Of a DNA stretch of 64,000 nt, positions 38,085-47,205 are shown one piece after another. Every line of letters starts with the position of its first letter. Position 1 is the first letter of the stretch. Source of the DNA: Roseiarcus sp963820795 (GTDB lineage: Bacteria; Pseudomonadota; Alphaproteobacteria; Rhizobiales; Beijerinckiaceae). The DNA is taken from positions 62,001 to 126,000 of the forward strand of contig CAWGBJ010000006.1 in assembly GCA_963820795.1 (NCBI GenBank), given 5' to 3'. Position numbers and translations under genes: made by a program. The notes under the pieces are model-generated. The model did no database searches. It had not been told where the DNA came from and saw nothing but the letters and a program-made list of their open reading frames with translations.

Positions 38085-40136
38085 ATGACCGAGAGCCTGG
38101 ACGACAACCCGCTGCTTGAACCCTGGACCGGCCCGTTCGAGGCGCCGCCGTTCGAGCGCATCGAGCCAAGGCACTTCCGCCCCGCCTTCGAGGCGGCGCT
38201 GAAAGAGTCGCGCGCCGAGATCGACGCCGTCGCCGCCGATCCGGCGCCGCCGAGCTTCGCCAACACCATCGAGGCGCTCGAGCGCAGCGGCAAGAGCCTC
38301 GACAAGGCGGCGGGCGTCTTCTTCAACCTGACCGGCGCGGCGACCAACGACGAGATCCAGGCGATCGAGCGCGAGATCGCCCCGGTGCTCGCGCGCCATC
38401 GCAACGAGACCTATCTGAACGACGCCCTGTTCAGCCGCATCGCCGCGTTGAAGGCCGATGCGGACAAGCTCGGGCTTTCCGCCGAACAGGCGCGGGTGCT
38501 CGAGCGCTATCATCTCAATTTCACCCGCGCCGGCGCCGGCGCGCCGCCGGCGACCAAGGCGCGCCTGGCGGCGATCGGCGAAAGACTGGCGAGCCTCGCC
38601 GCCGCGTTCGGCCAGAACGTGCTGGCGGACGAAAAGGCCTGGCTGATGCTGCTCGAGGAAGGCGATCTCGACGGCCTGCCGGACTTCTTCGTCGCGAGCG
38701 CCGCGCGGCTCGCCGCCGAGCGCGGTCATCCCGGCAAATATGCGGTCACGCTGTCGCGCTCGAGCATCGAGCCGTTCCTGCAATTCTCGGCGCGGCGCGA
38801 CTTGCGGGAGAACGCCTTTCGCGCCTGGGCGGCGCGCGGCGAGAACGGCGGCGCGACCGACAATCGCGACATCGCCGCCGAGATGGTCCGCCTCCGGGCC
38901 GAGCGCGCGCGCCTGCTCGGCTACGAAACCTACGCGCATTACCGTCTCGCCGACACGATGGCCAGGACGCCTGAGGCGGCGCTCGGTCTTCTCGAGTCGG
39001 TCTGGACGCCGGGCGTATCGAGCGCGCGGAAGGAAGAGGAGGCTCTGCAGGCGATCGTCGCCAGCGAGGGCGGCAATTTCCAAGTCGCGCCCTGGGATTG
39101 GCGCTACCTGGCGGAAAAGCGGCGCAAGGCCGAGTTCGACTTCGACGAGGGCGAGGTCAAGCCGTATTTGCAGCTCGACCGGATGATCGAGGCGGCGTTC
39201 TACGCGGCAGGCCGGCTCTTCGGCCTCGACTTCGCCGAGCGCTTCGACCTTGAGCTCTATCACCCCGACGTCCGCGCCTGGACGGTGACCGGCCGCGACG
39301 GCGCGCCGGTCGCGCTCTTCATCGGCGACTACTTCGCCAGGCCCTCGAAACGCAGCGGCGCGTGGATGAGCGGCTTCCGCGGTCAGCAGAAGCTGGACGG
39401 CCCGCAATTGCCGATCGTCGTCAACGTGATGAATTTCGCCAAGGGCGGCGCGGGCGAGCCGAGCCTTCTGAGCTTCGCCGACGTCAGGACGCTCTTCCAC
39501 GAGTTTGGCCACGCGCTGCACGGCATGCTGTCGGACGTGACCTATCCGCTGATCTCAGGCACCCATGTCGCCGGGGATTTCGTCGAGTTTCCCTCGCAGC
39601 TCTACGAAAACTGGATCGAGCAGCCCGAGATGCTGCGGCGTTTTGCGGTGCATTCCAGGACCGGCGAGCCGATGCCGGAGGCGCTGCTCGGCAAGATCTT
39701 GCGGGCGCGCCAGTTCAACCAGGGCTTCGCCACCGTCGAATACACCGCCTCCGCTCTCGTCGACCTCAAGCTGCACCTCGATCCGTCGCCCGCGGATGTC
39801 GACGTCGTCGCCTTCGAGGGCCGTGAACTGGCGCGGATCGGCATGCCGGCGGGGATCGCCATGCGCCACCGCACCCCGCATTTCCAGCACATTTTCTCCG
39901 GCGGCTACTCGGCCGCCTATTACAGCTATCTCTGGTCGGAAGTTCTCGATGCCGACGGCTTCGAGGCCTTCGAGGAGCAGGGCGACATCTTCGATCCGGA
40001 CGTCGCCCAAAGGCTGCGCGATTTCGTCTATGCGGCCGGCGGCCGCCGCGACTATGACGAGGCCTATCGGCGCTTCCGCGGCCGCGACCCGTCGCCGCGG
40101 GCGCTCTTCCGCAAGCGCGGGCTGGCGGGCGGATGA
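38085..40136 (+). CDS. dcp: M3-family oligopeptidase (peptidyl-dipeptidase Dcp-like)
   Basis: The 683-residue product is a complete M3 metallopeptidase. It has an N-terminal helical part (PPFERIEPRHFRPAFEAAL, NTIEALERSGKSLDKA) and a zinc site HEFGHALHGML near residue 470 with the downstream Glu in GTHVAGDFVEFPSQL. FSGGYSAAYYSYLWSEV lies in the substrate-closing region. Such enzymes degrade short peptides in the cytoplasm or periplasm; there is no signal peptide here, so it is cytoplasmic. It starts 45 nt after the MFS gene on the same strand. Confidence 0.92.
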   Translation: MTESLDDNPLLEPWTGPFEAPPFERIEPRHFRPAFEAALKESRAEIDAVAADPAPPSFANTIEALERSGKSLDKAAGVFFNLTGAATNDEIQAIEREIAPVLARHRNETYLNDALFSRIAALKADADKLGLSAEQARVLERYHLNFTRAGAGAPPATKARLAAIGERLASLAAAFGQNVLADEKAWLMLLEEGDLDGLPDFFVASAARLAAERGHPGKYAVTLSRSSIEPFLQFSARRDLRENAFRAWAARGENGGATDNRDIAAEMVRLRAERARLLGYETYAHYRLADTMARTPEAALGLLESVWTPGVSSARKEEEALQAIVASEGGNFQVAPWDWRYLAEKRRKAEFDFDEGEVKPYLQLDRMIEAAFYAAGRLFGLDFAERFDLELYHPDVRAWTVTGRDGAPVALFIGDYFARPSKRSGAWMSGFRGQQKLDGPQLPIVVNVMNFAKGGAGEPSLLSFADVRTLFHEFGHALHGMLSDVTYPLISGTHVAGDFVEFPSQLYENWIEQPEMLRRFAVHSRTGEPMPEALLGKILRARQFNQGFATVEYTASALVDLKLHLDPSPADVDVVAFEGRELARIGMPAGIAMRHRTPHFQHIFSGGYSAAYYSYLWSEVLDADGFEAFEEQGDIFDPDVAQRLRDFVYAAGGRRDYDEAYRRFRGRDPSPRALFRKRGLAGG

Positions 40137-40540
40137 CGGAGGCCGCGCCAGGCGAGGAACGAAGCATAGTTGCGATCGGGTTGAACCGCCGCCGTCATTG
40201 CGAGTTGCGCAGCGACGAAGCAATCCATGCCGCACAGGGGCGCCCTACGCCGATGGATTGCTTCGCTTGCTCGCAATGACGGCAAACCTCGCGCTTGGTT
40301 CCCATCCCGACAAACCGAACTCGACCAAACCGCCAATTGCGGTTCGCGGCGCCTCCCTCTTAACCGGGCATTAACCCTATAGGTGAAGTCTCCAGCCCGA
40401 CGCACCGGCAGGCCTGAGAGAGTCGGACATGCGTCACAGCGCCGGCGCTGGCGGAAAAGCGATCCCTGACTGGCCAGCCTTTCGGCCGTGGCGGGGACGA
40501 GGCGGCGTCGGCGCGCGCCCAACAGGAGAGGCAAGACGGT
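40137..40540. other. Intergenic region between dcp and ftsZ
   Basis: About 400 bases holding the REP-type palindrome at 40192-40282 and the ftsZ leader. No gene is seen. Confidence 0.5.
40192..40282. repeat. REP-type palindrome (GTCATTGCGAG family)
   Basis: CCGTCATTGCGAG and CGAAGCAATCCATG on the left are mirrored by GATGGATTGCTTCG and CTCGCAATGACGG on the right with a ~20-base centre. This motif family is scattered in intergenic regions of many Rhizobiales and other proteobacteria. Confidence 0.85.
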
Positions 40541-41836
40541 ATGCCGATCAATCTGAAGGCCCCCCAACTGAAAGAGCTGAAGCCCCGCATCGTGGTGTGC
40601 GGCGTGGGCGGCGCGGGCGGCAACGCAATCAACAACATGATCATCTCCAACCTGTCCGGCGTCGACTTCGTCGTCGCCAACACCGACGCGCAGGCGCTCG
40701 CCTCGTCGCGCGCCCCACGAGTCATCCAGATGGGCCTTCAGGTGACGGAGGGTCTCGGCGCCGGCTCGAAGCCCGAGATCGGAAAGGCGGCGGCCGAGGA
40801 GACGCTGGAGGAAATTCGCGACTGCCTCGCCGGCTCACACATGGTTTTCCTCACCGCCGGCATGGGCGGCGGCACCGGCACCGGCGCGGCCCCCGTCATC
40901 GCGGCAGCCGCTCGTGAGATGGGCATCCTTACCGTCGGCGTCGTCACCAAGCCATTCCATTTCGAGAGCGGCCGCCGCATGAGGGTCGCTGAAGCCGGCA
41001 TCGACAAGCTGCAAAAGGCGGTCGATACGCTGATCATCATCCCGAATCAGAACCTGTTCCGCGTCGCCAACGAGAAGACGACCTTCGCCGACGCTTTCGC
41101 GATCGCCGATCAGGTGCTTTGCTCGGGCATCTCCTGCATCACCGACCTTATGGTCAAGGAGGGCCTGATCAATCTCGACTTCGCCGACGTGTGCGCGATC
41201 ATGTATGAAATGGGCGCCGCGATGATCGGCGCCGCCGAAGCGAGCGGGGAAGGTCGCGCCCTTCGCGCCGCCGAGGCGGCAATCGCCAACCCGCTGTTCG
41301 ACGACGCCTCATTGAATGGAGCTCGCGGCCTCCTGATTTCGATCGCCGGCGGCAAGGAACTGACCCTGTACGAAGTGGACGAAGCCGCGACCCGGATTCG
41401 CCAGGAAGTCGACGAGGACGCCAACATCATCGTCGGCGCGATCCTCGAGCCCGCTCTCGAGGACGCAATACGGGTGTCGGTCGTCGCGACGGGCATCGAT
41501 CAAACCGGCAATCTCCGGACCGAGCCTATGTCCGCTCGGTCCTTGGCCGAGCCGGTTCGCCACCCGGGCGTTGCATCTCCCCCGCCGGATCAGACCGCGC
41601 GAACGTCCGTCAGCACGGTCGAGACGCATTCACCCATCGCCGAGGTCGCGGAGTTCGAAACGCCGCATCCTCCATCGCCGGTCATCCCATTTCCGGAGCC
41701 GACTGAGCGGCGGCCGATTGTGGACGAGGAGACGCGCTTCGATCCGCCAGAAAGTCGCCGTCTCACCCTGCTGGAGCGACTCGCCGCCGCAGCATCGGAA
41801 AGGCGACATACGCGACGGGCATCCGGCTGGCGCTGA
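40541..41836 (+). CDS. ftsZ: FtsZ tubulin-like GTPase, orphan copy
   Basis: The 431-residue product is FtsZ: the N-terminal GTPase has VVCGVGGAGGNAINNM, the tubulin signature GGGTGTGAAPVIA and the NLDFADV T7-like region (residues ~15-320). The ring-forming GTPase core looks functional. However, the last ~100 residues lack the usual C-terminal peptide (D-I-P-x-F-L-R-type) that binds FtsA and ZipA, ending instead SRRLTLLERLAAAASERRHTR. No ftsQ/ftsA or murein genes flank it. It is probably the second FtsZ found in many Rhizobiales rather than the dcw-cluster gene. AGGAGAG lies ~11 nt upstream of the ATG. Confidence 0.92.
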   Translation: MPINLKAPQLKELKPRIVVCGVGGAGGNAINNMIISNLSGVDFVVANTDAQALASSRAPRVIQMGLQVTEGLGAGSKPEIGKAAAEETLEEIRDCLAGSHMVFLTAGMGGGTGTGAAPVIAAAAREMGILTVGVVTKPFHFESGRRMRVAEAGIDKLQKAVDTLIIIPNQNLFRVANEKTTFADAFAIADQVLCSGISCITDLMVKEGLINLDFADVCAIMYEMGAAMIGAAEASGEGRALRAAEAAIANPLFDDASLNGARGLLISIAGGKELTLYEVDEAATRIRQEVDEDANIIVGAILEPALEDAIRVSVVATGIDQTGNLRTEPMSARSLAEPVRHPGVASPPPDQTARTSVSTVETHSPIAEVAEFETPHPPSPVIPFPEPTERRPIVDEETRFDPPESRRLTLLERLAAAASERRHTRRASGWR

Positions 41837-42358
41837 CCGCCAGCGCGTCGCGAAGCGATCGAAGGGTCGCGCCTTCTCCCCCCCGGGCTTTGACCCGGGG
41901 GTGGCCGGCGCAGCCGGCCGGATGAGGGGTCGCGGCGCAAGCCGCGGCTTTCGCTCTTGAAATTTTATCTGCGGCACTCGTCAGGACGAAAAATTGCGCA
42001 CGGCGCGCAGCAAGCCGGCGCTCGCGCGCCAGACCCCTCATCCGTCGTTGCTTCGCAACGCCACCTTCCCCCGCAAGGGGGGAAGGATCGCACACCTCCA
42101 ATTTGGCCGACGCGCGCCACTGGCGCCTCAAGCGCATGGCGACTGACCTCCTCCGGCGACGCTGCTCAGCGCCGGCGCTTACGATGCGGTAACTTTTTCG
42201 CCTCATTGTCGCCGGCGCTTCTCGCGGAGGACGGTCCCGTGCCTGTCGTGTCGATTTCGAGCCGAAGGGCGAGGCGGCGAAAATGACCGCGCCGACGTCT
42301 TCCGCTCGGGCCGAACGGGTCCGGCGCAGGACGGCGCTGGACGAGGTCGGGGGTAGGT
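41837..42358. other. Intergenic repeat-rich region downstream of ftsZ
   Basis: About 520 bases dominated by an inverted pair of REP-like elements (see 41868-42090). I find no supported gene, although open frames cross it on both strands. Confidence 0.5.
41868..42090. repeat. Paired inverted REP-like elements (CCTTCTCCCCC / GACCCCTCATCCG)
   Basis: The left element carries CCTTCTCCC, CCCGGGCTTTGACCCGGGGG, GCCGGCGCAGCCGGC and GGATGAGGGGTCG. The right element, ~120 nt further, carries the reverse order, GACCCCTCATCCG to CCTTCCCCCGCAAGGGGGGAAGG. The two face each other. This composite type is common between genes in Rhizobiales and can act as a transcription terminator. Confidence 0.75.
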
Positions 42359-42787
42359 TTGCAGCCCTCCCTGTTCACCCGTCTCGCCGAAGTCGAGGCC
42401 GAACTGCGGGCCATGAGAGACACGTTCGCCGAGATGAAGGTGAACCAGGACGAACTGCGGCACGATCGCGACGAATGGCGATGGCGGGCCGAGCGTCTGC
42501 TGGCGGATCGACAGCGGGGGGCGTGGTCGCGGTGGCGTGGCCAGGCTGCTGCAGCGCTCGACGCTCTCACAGCGAGCCTTTGCGATGTCATCGCCGACGT
42601 GCAGAAAAAGCTCGCCGAAACGAAAGCGAACCGGGGCGCATTGCGTCAAGACGAGGAATGGCGCAGCCGAGCCAAGCGTTTTCTACGGATCAGCGCTAGA
42701 GCTGGTTTCGATCAGGAAGACTCGTTTTCCGTCACCCGCGGGCTTGACCCGCGGGTCCATGGATCGCCGGGTCAAGCCCGGCGATGA
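42359..42787 (+). CDS. Hypothetical protein with two similar helical segments
   Basis: A 142-codon frame (TTG start) with RAMRDTFAEMKVNQDELRHD, then a second related stretch (ADVQKKLAETKANRGALRQD) ~55 residues later. Both are followed by EWRWRAERLL / EWRSRAKRFL. This suggests an internal duplication of a charged, probably coiled-coil helix. The end of the frame runs into a REP palindrome, so the real gene may be shorter or broken. The product is not recognised. Confidence 0.4.
   Translation: MQPSLFTRLAEVEAELRAMRDTFAEMKVNQDELRHDRDEWRWRAERLLADRQRGAWSRWRGQAAAALDALTASLCDVIADVQKKLAETKANRGALRQDEEWRSRAKRFLRISARAGFDQEDSFSVTRGLDPRVHGSPGQARR
42731..42787. repeat. REP-type palindromes (CCGTCACCCGCGGG ... 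GCGATGACGG)
   Basis: CCCGCGGGCTTGACCCGCGGG and CGCCGGGTCAAGCCCGGCG form two back-to-back palindromes within CCGTCA...TGACGG, the intergenic element widespread in Rhizobiales. Confidence 0.8.
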
Positions 42788-42811
42788 CGGTCAACCCGAT
42801 CGAAACCCGCT

Positions 42812-44374
42812 CTAGTAGGGCCCCGGACCCCTCGCGATGACGCCGACGCTTGTCAGAACGACCCAATCGCCGCCCCGTCTCTCGATTCGCAACACGCGCC
42901 CCGCGCCGGGGATAATATCCCCGGGCGCCACCTCTTGCGGGCCATAGCGACTGTCGACCACCGCAACGCCGTTGCGTACCTCCTCGACGCTATAATTCCG
43001 GAGCAAAGGCTTCGGCTTGGCCGGGGCGGCTATCTCATCCGAGGGCGAAGGTTCCGCTGTCGCCAAAAGCGTCGATTGTTTCGGCTTGGCCGGCGGGAGG
43101 GGCTTGGCCGAACTTGCGGCCAGGGCGCCTCTCTTGTCCGCCTTATCGAGCTTCGCCCCGCTGTCGGCGCCTTCCGGGGAAGGCGCGGCCGCGGCTTCCG
43201 CCCGCTTCTCCAGCTTATTGAGCCTCGCCGTGATGTCAGCAAATTCGGAGGCAGGCGCAGCCGCGACGGTTACTCTCTTCTCCAATCGATCGAGCCTCGC
43301 TGCGACATCGGAAAATTCGGAGGCAGGAACAGTCGCCACGGCGGCTTTTTTCTCCAGCCTGTCGAGCCTCGTCGCAATATCGGCAGATTTCGTGGAGGAC
43401 TCCTGGTCGATGCGCTCGCCGAGCTTATCCAGACGCGCTCCGTGCTCTTGCTCGATCTGGTCGAGCCGGATCGTCACTTGGGTGAGCGCGGCGCTGACGT
43501 CGCGCAGCGCGGCGCGCTCCTCATCCCGTCGCCAGGGGCGGGCGATCGCCTCAAGAGGCTGCTCGAGAAGACCCACAGTTGAGGCAAGGCTCGTCATCAC
43601 CTGGTTCTTGGTGGCGGCGACCGTCCCGTTCAGAGGCGAAACATACATCTCAAATGCGGCGCAGGCCGCAAACAGCACCAAGCCGGTTCGGAGGAAAAGC
43701 GTCTTCAGACCGCGCGCTTTCGCCTTCTTTGCCTGCGGCAGAGACTGGCGGTACGCCGCATCGGGAAGCGGAATGACTTCGGGCGGCGTTGTTACTGGTT
43801 TCTGTTGCGCCTTGCCGCGGGACCCGAACGATATCGGACCCAACATCGATGCCGCGGGCTTGGCGGTCGCCGCAGCCGCCGGCCCCCATCCGCTCGCCAG
43901 CGCGCCGCCGGGACCTGTCTTGCCGAGCGCCTCAAAAAGCCCCTGAGCCGTCGCATAATCCTTGCGATCCAGGGCCGCCAAGGCGTTCGCGATAGCGGCC
44001 GCGGCGTCTTTCCGGCCGAGCGCCTCAAATAGCCGCTGGGCCGTCGCATAATCCCTGCGGTCGAGCGCCGCCAGCGCCTCCCCGAGAGGATCGACCGCCG
44101 CCGCTTCGGACGGCGCGGTCTCCGCGGCCGCGGACGATTTCCCCTTTTCGACGGAAGGCTCAACGACCCGCGTCATTACAGCTTTCCCCTGGCCGTCTTC
44201 CGCGGCGCCGGCGGGAGAACCCTCCGACGTCGCCGCCGCCGGCATCGCCGCCTCAGATTCCGGCGCTGTTGCGGCCGGCGATTCGCCATGGGTCTGCGCG
44301 TCGGGTTCCCCCGCGGCGGATGAAGTCTCGGAATTCAACTCGGCGTCGATCTTCATTGACTGGGTCCCGACCAT
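42812..44374 (-). CDS. Membrane-anchored coiled-coil protein of unknown function
   Basis: The 520-residue product has a Pro/Ala/Glu-rich cytoplasmic N-terminus (1-~90). A doubled ~36-residue helical repeat (EALAALDRRDYATAQRLFEALG and a near copy) follows. One membrane segment sits near residue 230 (LFLRTGLVLFAACAAFEMYV). A periplasmic region follows with four copies of an ARLDRLEKR-type heptad unit spaced by ~27 residues, then a conserved C-terminal domain (GVAVVDSRYGPQEVAPGDIIPGAGRVLRIERRGGDWVVLTS). Similar architecture is seen in uncharacterised Rhizobiales proteins. The start may instead be the ATG at 44356. No function can be assigned. Confidence 0.75.
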   Translation of the reverse strand: MVGTQSMKIDAELNSETSSAAGEPDAQTHGESPAATAPESEAAMPAAATSEGSPAGAAEDGQGKAVMTRVVEPSVEKGKSSAAAETAPSEAAAVDPLGEALAALDRRDYATAQRLFEALGRKDAAAAIANALAALDRKDYATAQGLFEALGKTGPGGALASGWGPAAAATAKPAASMLGPISFGSRGKAQQKPVTTPPEVIPLPDAAYRQSLPQAKKAKARGLKTLFLRTGLVLFAACAAFEMYVSPLNGTVAATKNQVMTSLASTVGLLEQPLEAIARPWRRDEERAALRDVSAALTQVTIRLDQIEQEHGARLDKLGERIDQESSTKSADIATRLDRLEKKAAVATVPASEFSDVAARLDRLEKRVTVAAAPASEFADITARLNKLEKRAEAAAAPSPEGADSGAKLDKADKRGALAASSAKPLPPAKPKQSTLLATAEPSPSDEIAAPAKPKPLLRNYSVEEVRNGVAVVDSRYGPQEVAPGDIIPGAGRVLRIERRGGDWVVLTSVGVIARGPGPY

Positions 44375-44615
44375 CTTTCGTCAATTCCACGCTGCTGGGT
44401 TAACGACCCCTTGAGGTTTTTTTTGCGGCGGAATTGTTGCTTCGCCGCCGATCCCGGCGTCAGAGTTAGCGTCGGCTTAACAGGGCGCGTCGCCCTGGGC
44501 CCTTCTTTCCCTTTGCATTGTCGTGCCGCGTTGGGCCTGCGGTCATATTTAAGCAGCCAACCAGCGCCCGCGGGCGCGCCATTATGGATGAAAATCACGG
44601 GCCGGCCGCACGACG

Positions 44616-44819
44616 CCAATTCCTGAGAGCTATTTTCATGGCAGAGATTCTTAGACGACCCGACGCATCGAGTTCGGACCGAATTCACCACGAAGACACG
44701 AAGCACACAAAGAGACACACAAAGGACTCTGTCGCTCTTCGTGCCCTTCGTGGTGAATTTGCCAGTCGAACCGCCCGTTCATTGGATCATTCGTCGGGGT
44801 GGCTGAAGAAATCTGCTTT
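44616..44819 (+). repeat. ~200-bp direct repeat A (partner 48212-48408)
   Basis: From CCAATTCC to AATCTGCTTT this block is closely similar to 48212-48408, in the same orientation and with a ~10-bp length difference near the end. Inside is the palindrome TTCACCACGAAG...CTTCGTGGTGAA (44685-44757). The repeat ends two bases before the left inverted repeat of the accessory element. Confidence 0.85.
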
Positions 44820-44820
44820 A

Positions 44821-44844
44821 GGGGTAGTGGGCCAGTCTGAAATT
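44821..44844 (+). repeat. Left 24-bp inverted repeat of the island
   Basis: Begins GGGGTAGTGGGCCAGTCTGA; matches the reverse complement of 48190-48213 with a single C/T difference. Confidence 0.85.
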
Positions 44845-44920
44845 TGGTGGGGTTGACATGCGTCGCTCTTGGGTCGCAGTCCCTATATGATTTCTCAGAC
44901 CCGCAACATCGAGTGCAAGC

Positions 44921-45100
44921 ATGTTTTGGATTGAGATGCATGGCATTGGGTCAGACGGAAAGGTCGGTGTTGACGCCATAGGCTCTCCGTTCCGAACCAT
45001 TGGTGAAGCCGCCGCGAAAGCCGAAGAGCTCGGAAAGACGATTACCTTCTATTGGGGGCGCGCAAGCGGGTATTGCTCGGTGACGAGCACAAGGCCGTAG
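44921..45100 (+). CDS. Small hypothetical protein (59 aa)
   Basis: The frame MFWIEMHGIGSDGKVG onward has a conserved-looking GSPFRTIGEAAAKAEELGKTI core and ends CSVTSTRP. It starts 77 nt inside the left inverted repeat and is followed 6 nt later by the next small gene in the same direction, suggesting a two-gene unit. The domain is not recognised. Confidence 0.5.
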   Translation: MFWIEMHGIGSDGKVGVDAIGSPFRTIGEAAAKAEELGKTITFYWGRASGYCSVTSTRP

Positions 45101-45106
45101 TCCGCG

Positions 45107-45365
45107 ATGGAAATATACCCAATGCCCAGCGCGTCTAAGGGCCGAAAACGCCCCCGCGACACAAACCAACTCGCCAAGCTCATGGTCGATATCCTGACCG
45201 GCGAGATTGAGGATCGGGATCGCACGCCCGAAGAGCGCGGCGTTGATCCGGCGGCGTCCGCCATGGGGCAAGAAGGGCGGACCAGCGCGGGCGGCCAAAA
45301 TGACGCCAGAGCGGCGCGCGGAAATCGCCAAGAAGACCGCATCTGCTAGGTGGAAGGATCGCTAG
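45107..45365 (+). pseudogene. Small basic protein of the 'RPRDxNQLAKxIVD' type, one frame break
   Basis: RPRDTNQLAKLMVDILTGEIEDRDRTPEERGVDPAASAMG leads in the next frame into KKGGPARAAKMTPERRAEIAKKTASARW, a tail typical of this small conserved family often found near mobile elements. The break is at a GGGG run near 45264, where one G is surplus. Translation can start at 45107 or at the ATG at 45122. Function is unknown; a DNA-binding or histone-like role is possible from its composition. Confidence 0.6.
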
Positions 45366-45750
45366 GGCCAATTTGCCTTTGCTTTCCTTTAATTCGCTTC
45401 TCGACGTTCCGTATGGGCTCTTCAAGGGGAAGATTCTCTGGGAGAGTTCCGCCGCTTGCCGCTATGGTTCCTCTCACATGTTTCGCAACCTCTCGGTTTC
45501 GACTGATCGCCCTATCCTCGCCGCGTATTTGTTCTTTCTTGATCACGTTCGCTGCAAGGTTCATCTGAAAGTCATTTGCAGACAATTCAAGTGGGCCTGC
45601 GCGATCAAAAAGCTGATCTGATCCCTTGAGTCCCTTTATCAACCGTAAGTCAGCGAGGCTCATTCCATACAGACCCTGATAGCGGGCATCGTGGAAGAGG
45701 CCCGGTATTATGGCGCATCCGCCACAAGCTTTCCGCTCGGCGCGAGCCAC
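45346..45750 (-). pseudogene. C-terminal fragment of a DinD-like (DNA-damage-inducible protein D) gene
   Basis: The 134-codon frame matches the C-terminal third of DinD: GLFHDARYQGLYGMSLADLR, LELSANDFQMNLAANVI, REVAKHVRGTIAASGGTLPE(N)LP, EEPIRNVEKRI. The N-terminal half (normally ~150 residues) is missing and the first ~18 codons are unrelated, so this is a 5'-truncated remnant. Its end overlaps the small gene on the other strand by 20 nt. Confidence 0.65.
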
Positions 45751-45853
45751 CTAACCGGAGGTGGAGAGCATCGGTGAATGTGACCGCGCGAGGCGCGCTG
45801 GTTGGATTTCGGCCTGACTGCCGTTGCGTAGACCAGCGAGCTGAGTCAGGTAT

Positions 45854-46753
45854 ATGGGCATGGCGCAGGTATCAAGTCGCCTCCAATTTCTCGGCGATCT
45901 GTCAAGGCAACCGTTCGTCCGGTTGCTTCTCGCTCTTTGGGCGGCCAGCGGCATTTGGGATTTGGCGCTTTCGGAATGGGTGCCAGAAGAATATTCCAGC
46001 CATTTGCCTCGGGTTTATCAGGTCATTGCCATGACAACAGGTTTTGTCTCATGGCAAGTGTGGGTAGTGGCAGGCGCGCTAATACTTGCCTTTGCCAGCC
46101 TTGAATACGCCGTCCGTCGAAAGGATATTTCCACTCCGATGCGACGTGTAACGACTGCGCGGAGTTGGCAGATGTGGCTTGTTGGCGGAGCGCTCATTGG
46201 AGCCATTCTGTTGGTTGGATGTTCTATAGCCCTAATACTGGACTCAAGATCCACCAATGCAGAGATTCAGTCAGCGCTGCGGCGTTACGTTCTTCCAAGA
46301 CACCTGTCGGACAAACAGATAAAGAGAATCGTTGACACCCTCAAAGGGGCCCCTGTGTTTAACAATGTCAAATTAACTGCTGTCAATTACGAGGAGGCGA
46401 GAAGTTACGCCTATGACATTAGGTCGGCTCTAATCAGTGCCGGATGGCCGTGCGGTCTTGTCAGTACTGATGACAATGTACCAGAAGGGGTTAATGTTAC
46501 CTGGCAGCTAACTGAAGACACTAATCGCCAATATCAAGAATTATCACAAAAAGGAGGACGCGCGCCGCCACAAGCCTTGCAAGAAGCGCTCAGTGGCATC
46601 ACCAATGGATATGGTTCTGGACAAGCGCCGTCCGGAGATACGGTAACCATAAGAATAGGCAATAGGAGAATGGACGATGGAGATTTGAGGGGCAAACAGA
46701 GGTTGAGAGAACGTGCGATGCGGATGCTGAAAGAGTCTAACGATGATGAATGA
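45854..46753 (+). CDS. Hypothetical membrane protein
   Basis: The 299-residue product has three or four membrane segments in the first half (PFVRLLLALWAASGIWDLAL, WQVWVVAGALILAFASLEYA, WQMWLVGGALIGAILLVGCS). A soluble C-terminal half follows (LRRYVLPRHLSDKQIKRIVD, YDIRSALISAGWPCG, a Gly/Arg-rich tail). Similar N-terminal-anchored proteins with a C-terminal domain of this shape occur in accessory regions. AT content is higher than in flanking core genes. Function is unknown. Confidence 0.6.
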   Translation: MGMAQVSSRLQFLGDLSRQPFVRLLLALWAASGIWDLALSEWVPEEYSSHLPRVYQVIAMTTGFVSWQVWVVAGALILAFASLEYAVRRKDISTPMRRVTTARSWQMWLVGGALIGAILLVGCSIALILDSRSTNAEIQSALRRYVLPRHLSDKQIKRIVDTLKGAPVFNNVKLTAVNYEEARSYAYDIRSALISAGWPCGLVSTDDNVPEGVNVTWQLTEDTNRQYQELSQKGGRAPPQALQEALSGITNGYGSGQAPSGDTVTIRIGNRRMDDGDLRGKQRLRERAMRMLKESNDDE

Positions 46754-47205
46754 CGCACATATTGTATTATACGTTCGGGGCTGATATCGACTATGCCATC
46801 CTAAACAAGGGTTACGGCGCTTCGCCCGAGAGCGCTAGAGGTCGCTATAGCCCCGCTGAGTGCATTGGCATCACTAAGCAGCGGACTGAAGGTAAGCCCG
46901 ATCCGGAGAACGTTTCAACATCGTTTATCGAGCGCCAAAACCTTACGATGCGGATGCATATGCGCCGCTTCACTCGGATAACGAACGCCTTGTCGAAAAA
47001 GGTTGAAAACCGCGCCTACGCCGTCGCGCTTCACATGATGTATTACAACTTCGTCGAGGTATATACGAAACTTCGCATGTCGCCCGCGATCGCGGCCGGC
47101 GTGTCTAATCGCCTCTGGAAGGTTTCGGATATCGTAGCGCTGTGGGAGGCCGTCGAACCGAAGGCCGGGAAGCGTGGTCGATACAAGAAACGCCTATGTG
47201 TCTAA
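46750..47205 (+). pseudogene. IS1-family transposase, C-terminal fragment
   Basis: From ~46783 the frame matches the C-terminal half of long IS1-family transposases: DYAILNKGYG, RYSPAECIGITKQ, STSFIERQNLTMRMHMRRFTR, NALSKKVENRAYAVALHMMY, MSPAIAAGVSNRLW, GKRGRYKKR. The N-terminal half with the DNA-binding region and first catalytic residue is gone. The frame begins 4 nt before the stop of the membrane protein gene. Confidence 0.85.

Larger units (their letters stand above)
44375..44920. other. Intergenic region with an 8-T run and direct repeat A
   Basis: About 545 bases. The first ~240 have a GAGG-T8 stretch (44413 onward) and no supported gene. The rest is direct repeat A (44616-44819) and the left end of the accessory element. 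Confidence 0.5.

Noticed and set aside
45373..45621. Plus-strand 82-codon frame
   Set aside because: It lies opposite the DinD-like fragment, whose motifs are recognisable on the minus strand; the plus-strand product is not.
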